A model generated the notes under the pieces. It saw only the letters and a list, made by a program, of their open reading frames with translations. It ran no database searches and had not been told where the DNA came from. This document shows, one piece after another, positions 8,788 through 18,237 of a stretch of DNA of 64,000 nt. Every line of letters starts with the position of its first letter. The stretch's first letter is position 1. Source of the DNA: Burkholderia sp. Leaf177 (lineage in GTDB: Bacteria > Pseudomonadota > Gammaproteobacteria > Burkholderiales > Burkholderiaceae); contig NZ_LMPF01000007.1 of assembly GCF_001424345.1 (NCBI RefSeq), positions 1-64,000 on the forward strand. Direction: 5' to 3'. A program made the position numbers and the translations under genes.

Positions 8788-9963
8788 TCAAGCGGCGGCC
8801 GTGATCGGCTCGACCCGGCGCGGTGCATAAGTTTCCCAGCCACTGCAGCCCGGACATTGCCAATAAAAAAGACGCGCGCGAAAACCGCAATTCTGGCACG
8901 TGTAGCGCGGCAAATTCTTGGTCCGCTGCTTGACCAGCGCACGCATGAGTTCGAGCTCGCTACGGCGCGGTTCCTCGGCGGTTGCAACCTGCGCTTCGAG
9001 CAGCCGCGTCATGCCTGCAAGGTTCGGCGACGTCTGCATCTGATGGCGCGCGAGCGTGTGCGCGGCGTCGAGTCCACGCAATTCCGAGACATGCTTGAAC
9101 GCTACATCGAGCAGATCGTTGGTTGGGTAACGGTTCACGAAGTCGACCAGCAGATCCACGCCCTCAGCCGTCCGGCCAAGTTGCGAATAAGCCTGCACCA
9201 GCTTTTCGGCGACCAGCGGCAGATACGCGGCATTCTGCGCCTCCACGCGACGCCAGCATGCAATCGCCGCTTCAAGATCGCCGCCGGCTGCGTCGACATC
9301 GCCTACCAGGATTGTCGCGCGCACGTTTTCCGGATTTGCCGCGAGCGCGAGTTTCAACTCGGCGCGTGCATCGGCGGGATTCTTTCGTTGCAGCGCTTCC
9401 TGGGCGAGTTCGCAGTGAAACTGCGCCACTTCTTTTGCGAGCGAAGCGGCGCCCATCTGCTCGATACGTTCGGCCGTGGCGATCGATTTGTTCCAGTCCT
9501 TCTCGATCTCATAAATGGTCAACAGCGCACGCTGCGCGCCCAGCGCATATTCGCCCGCCTCGAGCGACCGGAATGTTTCTTCGGCGCGATCCAGCAGACC
9601 TGCCTTCAAAAAGTCCTGCCCGAGTTCATACAACGCATGATCGCGCTCGGCGACCGGCAAATCGGGACGGCTCAGCAGATTCTGATGCACGCGGATTGCG
9701 CGGTCTGTTTCACCGCGCCGGCGAAAGAGGTTGCCGAGCGCAAAGTGCAGTTCGATGGTTTCGGGATCGAGCTTCGCCACTTCGATGAACGCATCGATGG
9801 CTTTGTCGTGTTGCTCGTTCAGCAGGAAATTGAGGCCGCGGAAGTACGAGCGCGGCAGGTTGGCGTTTTCGGACAGCAACGTTTTCAGGTCATAGCGGGA
9901 CGCCATCCAGCCAAGAGCAAATGCGACCGGAATGACAAGCAGCCACCAGAAGTCTAGATCCAT
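8788..9963 (-). CDS. lapB: Lipopolysaccharide assembly protein B (YciM)
   Basis: A 391-residue inner-membrane protein. One N-terminal transmembrane helix (about residues 4-20) is followed by a cytoplasmic array of TPR-like repeats (about 65-330) and a C-terminal rubredoxin-type metal knuckle with Cys356, Cys359, Cys370 and Cys373 (CQNC and CPGC pairs). In E. coli LapB brings LpxC to the protease FtsH and so limits lipid A synthesis. It is 70 bases downstream of lapA and in the same operon, as in enterics. All metal-binding cysteines are intact. Confidence 0.95.
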   Translation of the reverse strand: MDLDFWWLLVIPVAFALGWMASRYDLKTLLSENANLPRSYFRGLNFLLNEQHDKAIDAFIEVAKLDPETIELHFALGNLFRRRGETDRAIRVHQNLLSRPDLPVAERDHALYELGQDFLKAGLLDRAEETFRSLEAGEYALGAQRALLTIYEIEKDWNKSIATAERIEQMGAASLAKEVAQFHCELAQEALQRKNPADARAELKLALAANPENVRATILVGDVDAAGGDLEAAIACWRRVEAQNAAYLPLVAEKLVQAYSQLGRTAEGVDLLVDFVNRYPTNDLLDVAFKHVSELRGLDAAHTLARHQMQTSPNLAGMTRLLEAQVATAEEPRRSELELMRALVKQRTKNLPRYTCQNCGFRARLFYWQCPGCSGWETYAPRRVEPITAAA

Positions 9964-10033
9964 GCGATTTCTTGTTTGAGGTTAATTGCCGGACACGGCG
10001 GGCTGCATGAGACGGACGCCCGGCGCATGCCGA

Positions 10034-10327
10034 TCAAATCAGCGGCGGCATGGGCGGATCTTGCGGTACGACGGGGATATCCCGCGCCGTACGCAACTCC
10101 CGCTTGAGCCGGGCATTTTCCATCCTCAGGCGAAACACCGTTGGCAAAGAAGAAAGCAATCCAGCCAGCAAGCCGACCACAAAAAACGCCAGACCAATCA
10201 GGATGAGCGGTGCGTCCCACGAATATCCGGCGAGAAAATTGAGCCTCGCGGTTTGCGTGTTGGCGAGCGCGAGCACCAGCAATACGATGAAAACGAGGAT
10301 ACGAATTAGCCAGACAAAAAATTTCAT
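10034..10327 (-). CDS. lapA: Lipopolysaccharide assembly protein A (LapA domain)
   Basis: A 97-residue membrane protein with two hydrophobic helices (about 4-22 and 40-60) joined by the NTQTARLNFLAG segment typical of the LapA/DUF1049 family. A short basic coiled-coil tail (RMENARLKRELRTARD) and a proline-rich end follow. It is encoded immediately before lapB, its known partner. In E. coli ihfB is directly upstream. Here a terminator and a 300-base gap separate the two, so lapA probably has its own promoter. Confidence 0.92.
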   Translation of the reverse strand: MKFFVWLIRILVFIVLLVLALANTQTARLNFLAGYSWDAPLILIGLAFFVVGLLAGLLSSLPTVFRLRMENARLKRELRTARDIPVVPQDPPMPPLI

Positions 10328-10544
10328 ATGGGTCTCTTTGACGGCGGTAACTGGATGAAGCGACCTGCGACTTAAGGGGCTGCGAACATGAGATGTGCAA
10401 ATTGCACGCCATATCGCCGGAAGTCATGAGCGTCCGGTATTGTAATTGATGCGTATGGAGCAAAGCGCAAAGGCGCGGAGATGTAGGCCGATCGGTCTAT
10501 TTTTATACCGCTGCGGATTGCCGCATGAACATAAACACGGGCAT
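10328..10544 (-). promoter_or_regulatory. lapA upstream region with candidate promoter and palindrome
   Basis: This region lies between the ihfB terminator and lapA. On the minus strand a TACAAT -10-like hexamer is at 10439-10444, which would give a leader of about 105 bases. A 6-1-6 palindrome GTGCAAATTGCAC spans 10395-10407 inside that leader. No gene is visible. The promoter call is inference. Confidence 0.3.
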
Positions 10545-10573
10545 AAAAAAAGCACCCTGACGGGTGCTTTTTT
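10545..10573 (-). terminator. Intrinsic terminator after ihfB
   Basis: AAGCACCC-TGAC-GGGTGCTT hairpin flanked by A-rich and T-rich tracts on both sides. For the minus-strand rpsA-ihfB transcript it gives a GC stem followed by seven U, 56 bases past the ihfB stop. Confidence 0.9.
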
Positions 10574-10628
10574 CGGTCATTTGCCGCTGGCGGCGCGGCG
10601 CTTGAACCAGAAGGAATCCGGACGCTGG

Positions 10629-10967
10629 TCAAACATCGTCGTCTTCGTCGCTATCCGGTTCGTTCGACTGTTTCAGCGGTTCGCCCGCACGGCCGTCGAC
10701 ACGTTCGCGCAACTCCTTGCCTGGTTTGAAGTGCGGTACGAATTTCTCCGGTACCAGCACTTTCTCACCTGACTTAGGATTGCGGCCAACGCGCGATGGC
10801 CGGCGATTGAGGCCGAAACTGCCAAAGCCGCGAATTTCAATACGATGACCGTTCGCCAAAGCGTCCGACATTGCATCGAGCATCGTCTTCACCGCGAAAT
10901 CCGCATCTTTAAGTACAAGTTGCGGAAATCGCAGCGCCAGTTGGGCGACCAATTCCGATTTGGTCAT
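10629..10967 (-). CDS. ihfB: Integration host factor beta subunit
   Basis: A 112-residue HU/IHF-fold protein starting [17 protein letters not shown]. The [14 protein letters not shown] and [10 protein letters not shown] segments form the DNA-wrapping beta arm, including the proline that intercalates into and kinks DNA. The last 20 residues are an acidic extension ([12 protein letters not shown]) beyond the usual length of about 95, common in Burkholderiaceae. With IhfA it bends DNA at promoters, including sigma-54 promoters such as the one proposed for urtA. It lies 20 bases downstream of rpsA and is clearly co-transcribed. Confidence 0.96.
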   Translation of the reverse strand: MTKSELVAQLALRFPQLVLKDADFAVKTMLDAMSDALANGHRIEIRGFGSFGLNRRPSRVGRNPKSGEKVLVPEKFVPHFKPGKELRERVDGRAGEPLKQSNEPDSDEDDDV

Positions 10968-10987
10968 GCTGCAGCAATACCTGCGGC

Positions 10988-12703
10988 TTAGCCGTTCTGG
11001 CCGTCGAGCTTGGCCTTCAACAGCGCGCCAAGGTTCGTCGTGCCGGTTGCAGCCGTGCTCGAGTCAGCCGAAGCCAGACCACGGATGGCTTCCTGTTGCT
11101 CGGCCGAATCCTTGGCCTTGATCGACAGGTTGATGCCACGCGACTTGCGATCAATGTTGATGATCATCGCGTTGACCTTGTCGCCTTCCTTCAGCACGTT
11201 GCGAGCATCTTCCACGCGGTCCTGAGCAATTTCCGACGCGCGGAGATAACCTTCCACGTCCGCCGTCAACGTCACGACTGCGCCTTTCGCGTCAACCGAC
11301 TTGACCACGCCGTCAACCGTCGCGCCCTTGTCGTTCATTGCCACGAAGTTGCTGAACGGATCGCCTTCGAGCTGCTTGATGCCCAGCGAGATGCGTTCCT
11401 TCTCCACGTCGATGCCCAGAACGATTGCCTGAACTTCGTCGCCCTTCTTGTACTTGCGAACAGCTTCTTCGCCCGTTTCGCTCCACGACAGGTCCGAGAG
11501 GTGAACCAGACCGTCGATACCGCCCGGCAAACCGATGAACACGCCGAAGTCGGTAATCGACTTGATGGCGCCTTCCAGCTTGTCGCCCTTCTTGAAGTTG
11601 CGGCTGAAGTCGTCCCACGGGTTCGGCTTGCACTGCTTCATGCCGAGGCTGATACGGCGGCGGTCTTCATCGATTTCGAGAACCATGACTTCGACTTCGT
11701 CACCGAGTTGCACAACTTTCGACGGTGCAACGTTCTTGTTCGTCCAGTCCATTTCCGACACGTGAACCAAGCCTTCGATGCCCGATTCCACTTCGACGAA
11801 TGCGCCGTAGTCAGTGATGTTCGTGACCTTGCCGAACAGACGCGTGCCCGACGGGTAACGGCGGGAAATGCCTTCCCACGGATCGTCGCCGAGTTGCTTG
11901 ATACCGAGCGAAACGCGGTTCTTCTCTTGGTCGAACTTGAGGATCTTGGCGGTGACTTCCTGGCCAACCGACAAAACTTCGCTCGGGTGACGCACACGAC
12001 GCCAGGCGATGTCCGTGATGTGCAGCAGGCCGTCGATACCACCGAGGTCCACGAATGCGCCGTAGTCCGTGATGTTCTTGACCACGCCTTCCACGATCGC
12101 GCCTTCCTTCAGCGTTTCGAGCAGCTTTGCGCGCTCTTCGCCTTGTGTGGCTTCGATCACGGCGCGGCGCGACAACACGACGTTGTTGCGCTTGCGGTCG
12201 AGCTTGATCACGCGGAATTCGAGTGTCTTGCCTTCGTACGGGGTCGTGTCCTTGACCGGACGCGTGTCGACCAGCGAACCCGGCAGGAACGCGCGGATGC
12301 CGTTGACCATCACGGTCATGCCGCCCTTGACTTTGCCCGTGATCGTGCCGGTCACGAGTTCGTTGTTGTCCAGCGCTTTTTCCAGCGACAGCCACGAAGC
12401 CAGACGCTTCGCCTTGTCACGCGACAGGATGGTGTCGCCATAACCATTTTCCAGGGCGTCGATAGCCACGGAAACAAAGTCGCCCGCCTGCACTTCTACC
12501 TCGCCCGCGTCGTTCAGGAATTCTTCGAGCGGAATGTAGGCTTCGGACTTGAGACCCGCGTTGACGACCACGAAATTGTGGTCGACGCGCACGACTTCGG
12601 CGGAGATGACTTCACCCGCACGCATGTCCTGCTTGGTCAACGACTCTTCGAACAGAGCCGCAAAAGATTCGGTATTCGGGGTAGATGTTTGCAGGTCGGA
12701 CAT
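10988..12703 (-). CDS. rpsA: 30S ribosomal protein S1
   Basis: 571 residues with six S1 (OB-fold) repeats. The last four are strongly similar to one another, with recurring [16 protein letters not shown] and [16 protein letters not shown] blocks. S1 unwinds and docks mRNA on the 30S subunit. The length matches proteobacterial S1. It is followed by ihfB and preceded at 184 bases by cmk, the classic cmk-rpsA-ihfB order. An 8-bp hairpin in the leader may be an autoregulatory or attenuator element. Confidence 0.98.
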   Translation of the reverse strand: MSDLQTSTPNTESFAALFEESLTKQDMRAGEVISAEVVRVDHNFVVVNAGLKSEAYIPLEEFLNDAGEVEVQAGDFVSVAIDALENGYGDTILSRDKAKRLASWLSLEKALDNNELVTGTITGKVKGGMTVMVNGIRAFLPGSLVDTRPVKDTTPYEGKTLEFRVIKLDRKRNNVVLSRRAVIEATQGEERAKLLETLKEGAIVEGVVKNITDYGAFVDLGGIDGLLHITDIAWRRVRHPSEVLSVGQEVTAKILKFDQEKNRVSLGIKQLGDDPWEGISRRYPSGTRLFGKVTNITDYGAFVEVESGIEGLVHVSEMDWTNKNVAPSKVVQLGDEVEVMVLEIDEDRRRISLGMKQCKPNPWDDFSRNFKKGDKLEGAIKSITDFGVFIGLPGGIDGLVHLSDLSWSETGEEAVRKYKKGDEVQAIVLGIDVEKERISLGIKQLEGDPFSNFVAMNDKGATVDGVVKSVDAKGAVVTLTADVEGYLRASEIAQDRVEDARNVLKEGDKVNAMIINIDRKSRGINLSIKAKDSAEQQEAIRGLASADSSTAATGTTNLGALLKAKLDGQNG

Positions 12704-12813
12704 AAAAATCTATAGTTGCGCGGCTACTTCGCGTTTGCCTGCCCGAACCATTCGGGCAAATTACAAAGAAACAAAAGAAGCGAGCACCACACGGGGTTGA
12801 GGGGTTAAAACAC

Positions 12814-12834
12814 GCTCCATGTTTCTCATGGAGC
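12814..12834 (-). promoter_or_regulatory. Hairpin in the cmk-rpsA gap / rpsA leader
   Basis: A perfect 8-bp stem (GCTCCATG/CATGGAGC) with a 5-base loop. On the minus strand it is followed a few bases later by a short U4 tract. It could be a weak terminator after cmk or part of an S1-autoregulated leader, as known for E. coli rpsA. The sequence does not decide between them. Confidence 0.45.
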
Positions 12835-12886
12835 TCCAACGCAAAGCCAACCAACTTGTCGGCTTTTTGCAACGAGTTACCGCAAC

Positions 12887-13576
12887 TCAGACGGGAATTG
12901 CCTTGTACCAACCGATGATCTGATCGACAGCCTGGTCGATGGATAGCCCGGAGGTGTCCAGCGTCTTCGCGTCCACTGCTGGCTTGAGCGGCGCGGTTGC
13001 ACGGCTGCTGTCCCGTGCGTCCCGCTCGCGCAAATCTCGCAGCAAGTCTTCCATATTAGCAGAAAAGCCTTTTTGTATCAATTGCTTATGCCGGCGCGCG
13101 GCGCGGGCTTCTGCACTCGCCGTGAGAAATACCTTGAGCGTTGCATCGGGGAAAATAACGGTTCCCATGTCGCGACCGTCCGCAACCAGCCCCGGAGGCT
13201 TGCGGAACGCCCGCTGACGGGCAATCAGCGCCGTCCTAACCTGGCTGTGGACCGCTATGGCCGAGGCGCGTTTGCCGATTTCTTCGGCGCGGATTTCGGT
13301 GGACACATCCACGCCGTCGAGCTGCGCCAAGCCTTCGCGAAACGTGATGTGAAGCTCGGCGACGAGTTTCGCGAGCGCATCGCCGTTTTCGGGTTCAACG
13401 CTGTAGCGCGCGCTCGCCAACGCCGTCAGCCGATACAACGCACCGCTGTCGAGCAGATGGAAACCCAGCGTGGCGGCGACCACGGCAGCGACGGTGCCTT
13501 TGCCCGACGCCGTCGGGCCGTCGATGGTGATCACCGGCGTTTGATGAAAGGGACGTGTCGGTTTCATCGAAGACAC
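12887..13576 (-). CDS. cmk: Cytidylate kinase
   Basis: 229 residues with the P-loop [12 protein letters not shown] (about 19-30), the LLDSGALYR substrate motif and [15 protein letters not shown], which are typical of bacterial CMP/dCMP kinase. It phosphorylates CMP and dCMP to the diphosphates. An alternative start three codons in (MKPTRPF) is possible. Placement between aroA and rpsA matches the conserved supraoperon order, with a 46-base gap to aroA. Confidence 0.96.
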   Translation of the reverse strand: MSSMKPTRPFHQTPVITIDGPTASGKGTVAAVVAATLGFHLLDSGALYRLTALASARYSVEPENGDALAKLVAELHITFREGLAQLDGVDVSTEIRAEEIGKRASAIAVHSQVRTALIARQRAFRKPPGLVADGRDMGTVIFPDATLKVFLTASAEARAARRHKQLIQKGFSANMEDLLRDLRERDARDSSRATAPLKPAVDAKTLDTSGLSIDQAVDQIIGWYKAIPV

Positions 13577-13622
13577 ACCGGACGGCCGAAAAAAGCGCGC
13601 TTATATATAGTAGTCACGGTCA

Positions 13623-14927
13623 TCACGCCTTCGCCAGCCTCGCAAATTGCTCGAAATAATCCGGGAAGGTCTTCCCCACGCATTTCGGATCGTTGATGCG
13701 AACCGGCACGCCGCCCAGACTGACGAGCGAGAAACACATCGCCATGCGATGGTCGTCGTAGGTATCGATAGCGGCGTTCGGGGTCAACTGCGCCGGCGGC
13801 GTGACTACGAGGAAATCCGCGCCCTCCTCGACCGTTGCGCCGACCTTGCGCAATTCCGTGGCCATTGCGGCAATGCGGTCCGTTTCCTTGACGCGCCAGC
13901 TCGCGATATTACGCAGCGTGGTCGTGCCGTTCGCGAACAAGGCGGCGACCGCGATGGTCATCGCGGCATCGGGGATCAGGTTGAAATCCATGTCGATGGG
14001 CATCAGCTTGCCGTCGTCGGACTCCACGCCGCGCACTTCGATCCAGTCGTCGCCAAGCATCACGTTCGCGCCCATGCGGATCAGCGCGTCGGCGAAATTC
14101 ACGTCGCCCTGGATGCTCGCGCGGCCCACGCCTTCAACGCGCAGCGGACCGCCGCCCAGTGCGCCGGCCGCAAGGAAATATGACGCCGACGACGCATCGC
14201 CTTCCACTGCAATCGTGCCCGGCGATGCATAACGCGCGCCAGCCGGCAACGTGAAACGCGACCAGCCGTCGCGTTCTACGGTCAGGCCAAAACGCTCCAT
14301 CAGCTTGATCGTGATATCGATGTACGGCTTCGAAATCAGCTCACCTTCCACTTCGATCACAATCGGGCCGCGCGAATTTTTCGCGAGCGGCAAGCTCATC
14401 AGCAAAGCGGTCAGGAACTGGCTGGAAACGTCGCCGCGAACCTTGATCGGTTGATCGACGGAAATCTCAGCCGGATGAATGCGCAACGGCGGGAAACCGG
14501 CATTCGCTTCGTAATCGATCGACGCGCCAATCTGACGCAGGCCGTCGACGAGATCGCCGATCGGCCGTTCATGCATGCGCGGCACGCCGTGCACACGATA
14601 TTCGCCGCCGTTCAGCGCCAGCGCCGCCGTCAGCGGACGCACCGCCGTTCCCGCGTTGCCGAGGAAAAGCTCCGCCAATTTCACCGGAAATCCGCCGCCC
14701 GTTCCCTTCACGACGCAACGCTCGCCATCGTTTTTCACTTCGACGCCAAGCGTGTCGAGCGCGGCGAGCATCACGCGGGTATCGTCGGAATCCAGCAGAT
14801 TGGTGATGACCGTTTCGCCTTCGGCCAACGCCGCGAGCAGCAAGACGCGGTTCGAAATGCTCTTCGATCCGGGCAGCCGGACCGTGCCGGACGCACGTGA
14901 AAAAGGTCCGAGATCGAGGTGTTCCAT
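13623..14927 (-). CDS. aroA: 3-phosphoshikimate 1-carboxyvinyltransferase (EPSP synthase)
   Basis: A 434-residue enzyme with [10 protein letters not shown] near residues 19-28, the PEP-site [13 protein letters not shown] block near 87-99 and the C-terminal YDDHRMAM motif. It joins PEP to shikimate 3-phosphate in the chorismate pathway. The LGNAGTAxRP signature is that of class I, the E. coli-like form. In pseudomonads this domain is fused to TyrA. Here it is a separate gene 16 bases downstream of tyrA, so the two remain tightly coupled. Confidence 0.97.
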   Translation of the reverse strand: MEHLDLGPFSRASGTVRLPGSKSISNRVLLLAALAEGETVITNLLDSDDTRVMLAALDTLGVEVKNDGERCVVKGTGGGFPVKLAELFLGNAGTAVRPLTAALALNGGEYRVHGVPRMHERPIGDLVDGLRQIGASIDYEANAGFPPLRIHPAEISVDQPIKVRGDVSSQFLTALLMSLPLAKNSRGPIVIEVEGELISKPYIDITIKLMERFGLTVERDGWSRFTLPAGARYASPGTIAVEGDASSASYFLAAGALGGGPLRVEGVGRASIQGDVNFADALIRMGANVMLGDDWIEVRGVESDDGKLMPIDMDFNLIPDAAMTIAVAALFANGTTTLRNIASWRVKETDRIAAMATELRKVGATVEEGADFLVVTPPAQLTPNAAIDTYDDHRMAMCFSLVSLGGVPVRINDPKCVGKTFPDYFEQFARLAKA

Positions 14928-14943
14928 GTACAGGTCCAGTTAA

Positions 14944-15882
14944 CTATTGTGCGGAATCGTCGGCGGTTTTGAGCCCGCCGCCTTGTTGCCATTGGCTGCG
15001 CGCCGTTCGCGAGCGCTCGAATGCGGCTTCAAGCGCGGCTGCGTCCGAGTCCTCGATTGCCTGGCGAAAACGCGCGAGCACGGCGGTGTAAGCATCGATT
15101 TCAGTCAGAAGCGCAGCCCGGTTCGCGATGCACACGTCGCGCCACATTTCCGGGCTCGACGCCGCGATGCGCGTGAAATCGCGAAACCCGCCTGCCGCGA
15201 ACGAAAACTTCAGCGCGGCGTCCGGCGCTTCCAGGATCTGCTCGACGAGCGCGAACGACAACACATGCGGCAAATGGCTGACCGATGCAAACACACCGTC
15301 ATGCTGCTCAGCGCTCATCATGTGCACCGAAGCGCCGGTCGCGCGCCACATCTCGGCGACGCGCTCGACGGATTCCGGCGCGTTTTCGGGCAACGGACAG
15401 AGCACGACGTTTCTATCGACGTAAAGATCGGGCAGCGCGGCATCCACGCCGCTCGATTCACGGCCGGCTATTGGATGGCCCGGCACGAACTGCGCAGCCC
15501 GCGCGCCAAGCGCCGCACGCGCTGCGACAACCGCGTCGCTTTTTGTGCTGCCGGCATCGGTGACTATAGTGCGTGCATCGAGGAACGGCACGATCCTTTG
15601 CAGCAACGGCTCGGTCTGCGCAACGGGCGCAGCGATCAGTACGAAATCGGCATCGTGCAAGGCTTGCTTGAGCGCGTTGTCGTCGTCGAGAAACACGGCC
15701 GAATCGATCACGCCGAGTTCCAGCGCGCGCTCGACGGATTTCGCCGAACGGCCAACGCCGATGATTTCGCCCGTCGCGCCAGCGTGAACGCGCACGGCGT
15801 GTACACGCAACGCGCGCGCGAGCGATCCGCCGATCAGACCGACGCCGAAAATCACGAGTTTATTGAATGAGAACGCGGCCAC
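14944..15882 (-). CDS. tyrA: Prephenate dehydrogenase
   Basis: 312 residues, with the NAD(P) motif GVGLIGGS at 13-20 and the prephenate-binding VPGHPIAGRESSG block in the middle. It oxidatively decarboxylates prephenate (or dehydrogenates arogenate) on the route to tyrosine. There is no chorismate mutase or ACT domain, in contrast to enteric TyrA, so the mutase activity must come from PheA or elsewhere. The gene starts about 80 bases after hisC, across two tandem hairpins, the second of which looks like an intrinsic terminator. Confidence 0.94.
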   Translation of the reverse strand: MAAFSFNKLVIFGVGLIGGSLARALRVHAVRVHAGATGEIIGVGRSAKSVERALELGVIDSAVFLDDDNALKQALHDADFVLIAAPVAQTEPLLQRIVPFLDARTIVTDAGSTKSDAVVAARAALGARAAQFVPGHPIAGRESSGVDAALPDLYVDRNVVLCPLPENAPESVERVAEMWRATGASVHMMSAEQHDGVFASVSHLPHVLSFALVEQILEAPDAALKFSFAAGGFRDFTRIAASSPEMWRDVCIANRAALLTEIDAYTAVLARFRQAIEDSDAAALEAAFERSRTARSQWQQGGGLKTADDSAQ

Positions 15883-15893
15883 GAGACATCGAT

Positions 15894-15914
15894 AAAAACG
15901 CGCCCGAAGGCGCG
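15894..15914 (-). terminator. Intrinsic terminator between hisC and tyrA
   Basis: On the minus strand: stem CGCGCC/GGCGCG with a TTCG tetraloop followed directly by five U. A second hairpin (GGGCTT/AAGCCC, 15931-15950) lies just before it. It falls inside what looks like a single amino-acid operon. Confidence 0.8.
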
Positions 15915-15961
15915 AAGGGTGAACAATCGAGGGCTTTATGACTCAAGCCCATGGCAAACAA

Positions 15962-17077
15962 TCAGGCCGTCGCCGACAGCGCCTTTTCGAGCGCGGCAAT
16001 AAACGCCTGGTTTTCTTCCGGCAAACCGATCGTGATGCGCAGCCACGGCAACAAGCCATAATTTGCAACGGGCCGTACGATCACGCCTTGCTTGAGCAAC
16101 GCGAGATTCACGCGCTGCCCGGCGGCGTCGTCATTGCCCACGCGCACCATCACGAAGTTGCCATCGGACGGAACATATTCGAGGCCCAGATTATCGAACG
16201 CTTCGGTGAGCCGGCGATAACCCGCCGCGTTGATCTCCGCGCTTTTCGCGAGAAACGCCGTATCTTTCAGCGCGGCAATCGCGGCGGCTTGCGCCAGCGA
16301 ATTCACGTTGAACGGCTGACGCAGTCGGTTCAGCAAATCGGTTTGTTCCGGCTGGGCGATGGCAAAACCCACGCGCAATCCGGCCAGGCCAAACGCCTTG
16401 GAGAACGTGCGCGACACGATCAGGTTCGGATATCGACGCACCCATTCAATTGAATCGTAGCGTTTGTCCTTCGCGAGATATTCCGTGTACGCCTCGTCCA
16501 GCACAACGGCGACGTGGCGCGGAACACGCGAGATAAACGCCTCGAGCGCGGGACCTTCGATAAACGTGCCAGTCGGATTGTTCGGATTCGCGACGAACAC
16601 AAGGCGTGTATCGTCGGCGATTGCCGCGAGCATCGCGTCGAGATCGTGACCGTATTTCACAGCCGGGACGACAATCGCGCGCGCGCCCAGACCTTGCGTG
16701 GCAAGCGCGTAGACGGCGAACGAGTACTGCGAATACACGACCGACTGGCCCTTTTCCACCAGCGCATGCGCGGCGATTTCGAGAATGTCGTTGCTGCCGT
16801 TGCCAAGCGTGATCCATTCCGGCGGCACGCCATAACGTTCGCCGAGCGCAGCCTTCAACTCGAAGCCGTTCGAATCCGGATAACGACCGAGTTCAGCCAT
16901 GGCTTCCGCCATCGCGCGCTTGGCGGATTCGGGCATGCCCAGTGGATTTTCGTTCGACGCGAGCTTCACGATATCTGCTTCGTTCAGCCCGAATTCACGC
17001 GCCACTTCCGAGATCGGCTTACCGGCAATATAGGGCGCGATCGCGCGCACGTAGGAAGGGCCGAATTGCGATGTCAT
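15962..17077 (-). CDS. hisC: Histidinol-phosphate / aromatic aminotransferase
   Basis: A 371-residue fold-type I PLP aminotransferase. Visible motifs are ASNENPLG at 40-47, VANPNNPTG at 162-170, the PLP aspartate in VLDEAYTEY and the Schiff-base lysine Lys227 in SRTFSKAFGLAGLRVGF. It is placed between pheA and tyrA rather than in a his operon. That is the position of the broad-specificity HisHb paralogue in the pseudomonad supraoperon, which transaminates prephenate, phenylpyruvate and 4-hydroxyphenylpyruvate. The family call is firm and the aromatic role is inferred from context. The stop is followed by tandem hairpins. Confidence 0.92.
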   Translation of the reverse strand: MTSQFGPSYVRAIAPYIAGKPISEVAREFGLNEADIVKLASNENPLGMPESAKRAMAEAMAELGRYPDSNGFELKAALGERYGVPPEWITLGNGSNDILEIAAHALVEKGQSVVYSQYSFAVYALATQGLGARAIVVPAVKYGHDLDAMLAAIADDTRLVFVANPNNPTGTFIEGPALEAFISRVPRHVAVVLDEAYTEYLAKDKRYDSIEWVRRYPNLIVSRTFSKAFGLAGLRVGFAIAQPEQTDLLNRLRQPFNVNSLAQAAAIAALKDTAFLAKSAEINAAGYRRLTEAFDNLGLEYVPSDGNFVMVRVGNDDAAGQRVNLALLKQGVIVRPVANYGLLPWLRITIGLPEENQAFIAALEKALSATA

Positions 17078-17104
17078 AGTTTCTCCAGCGTTTTTATCAG
17101 GGAA

Positions 17105-18187
17105 TCAGCGAGCGCGCGGGTATGACCCGAGAACCTTGAGAAATTCGGCCTTTTCGCCGAGTTCGGCGAGCGCGCCGGCCACGGCCGTATCGTCGCGATG
17201 GCCTTCCACATCGATATAAAAGTAGTACTCCCATGTGCCGACGCGCGCCGGACGCGACTCGAAACGCGTCATCGACACACCAAACCGCGCCAGCGGTTCA
17301 AGCAGCTTGAGCAATGCGCCCGGCTCGTTCGCCACCGAAACAATCAGCGACGTCTGGTCGAAGCCGCTCACGCCCGTGCGTTCCTTGCCGATCATTACGA
17401 AGCGCGTGCGGTTGTGCGGATCGTCCTGAATCATGGATCGCACTACGCCTAAGCCGTAATGTGTCGCCGCGCGATCGCCCGCGATTGCCGCGATGCTCGG
17501 GTCGCCAACAGCCAACCGCGCCGCTTCCGCGTTGCTCGATACCGCCTGACGCGCCAAAGTAGGCGCGTTAGCGGTCAGCCAATGTTGACATTGCGCGAGC
17601 GCTTGCGGATGCGCGAACACGCGCGTCACGCCGTCGAGCGTGCCGGACGCCGTCAGCAAATTATGGTGAATCGGCAAAGCCAGCTCGCCGCCAATCACAA
17701 GCGACGTCTGCAACAACAAATCGAGCGTCCGCGATACCGCGCCTTCCGCCGAATTCTCGACCGGCACAACGCCAAATTCGGCTGCGCCCGCTTCAACGGA
17801 GCGAAACACTTCGTCGATGGAAGGACACGGCAAACCTTCAATGGAATGTCCGAAATATTCGAACATCGCCTGCTCGCTGTACGTGCCGACCGGTCCGAGA
17901 AACGCGGCACGCAGCGTTTGTTCGAGCGCGCGGCTCGCCGCCATGATTTCGCGCCAGATCGAGCTGATGTGATCGTCGGCAAGCGGGCCTTCGCTCATGT
18001 CCTGAAGCCGCGCGATCACCTGCAGTTCGCGCTCCGGGCGGAACACGGGCGCGTTGAAATGCTTCTTCACCTCGCCCACTTCGAGCGCGACCGCGGCGCG
18101 CTGATTCAGGAGCGCGATGAGCTGCGCGTCGAGCGCATCGATGCGCTCACGCAGCGGTTTGAGTTGAGAATTAAGGTCGTCGTCCAT
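17105..18187 (-). CDS. pheA: Bifunctional chorismate mutase / prephenate dehydratase (P-protein)
   Basis: 360 residues in three parts. An N-terminal AroQ chorismate mutase helix bundle (about 1-90: LKPLRERIDALDAQLIALLN) comes first. The prephenate dehydratase domain follows (AFLGPVGTYSEQAMFEYFG onward, with the catalytic TRF motif in NRTRFVMIG). A C-terminal ACT domain ends it, containing the ESRP signature that binds phenylalanine for feedback inhibition. It makes phenylpyruvate from chorismate. It is 49 bases downstream of serC and 27 upstream of hisC. Confidence 0.97.
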   Translation of the reverse strand: MDDDLNSQLKPLRERIDALDAQLIALLNQRAAVALEVGEVKKHFNAPVFRPERELQVIARLQDMSEGPLADDHISSIWREIMAASRALEQTLRAAFLGPVGTYSEQAMFEYFGHSIEGLPCPSIDEVFRSVEAGAAEFGVVPVENSAEGAVSRTLDLLLQTSLVIGGELALPIHHNLLTASGTLDGVTRVFAHPQALAQCQHWLTANAPTLARQAVSSNAEAARLAVGDPSIAAIAGDRAATHYGLGVVRSMIQDDPHNRTRFVMIGKERTGVSGFDQTSLIVSVANEPGALLKLLEPLARFGVSMTRFESRPARVGTWEYYFYIDVEGHRDDTAVAGALAELGEKAEFLKVLGSYPRAR

Positions 18188-18237
18188 GCGATGTCTGGTT
18201 CAAGTCGGATAAGCGTGGTGAAGCATTGGAGGACAAA

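Noticed and set aside
7231-9957. 908-codon open frame on the plus strand
   Set aside because: It lies entirely opposite ugd and lapB, whose protein motifs are unambiguous. High GC leaves long antisense frames open.
11096-12715. 539-codon plus-strand frame opposite rpsA
   Set aside because: Mirror of the repeated S1 domains, not a gene.
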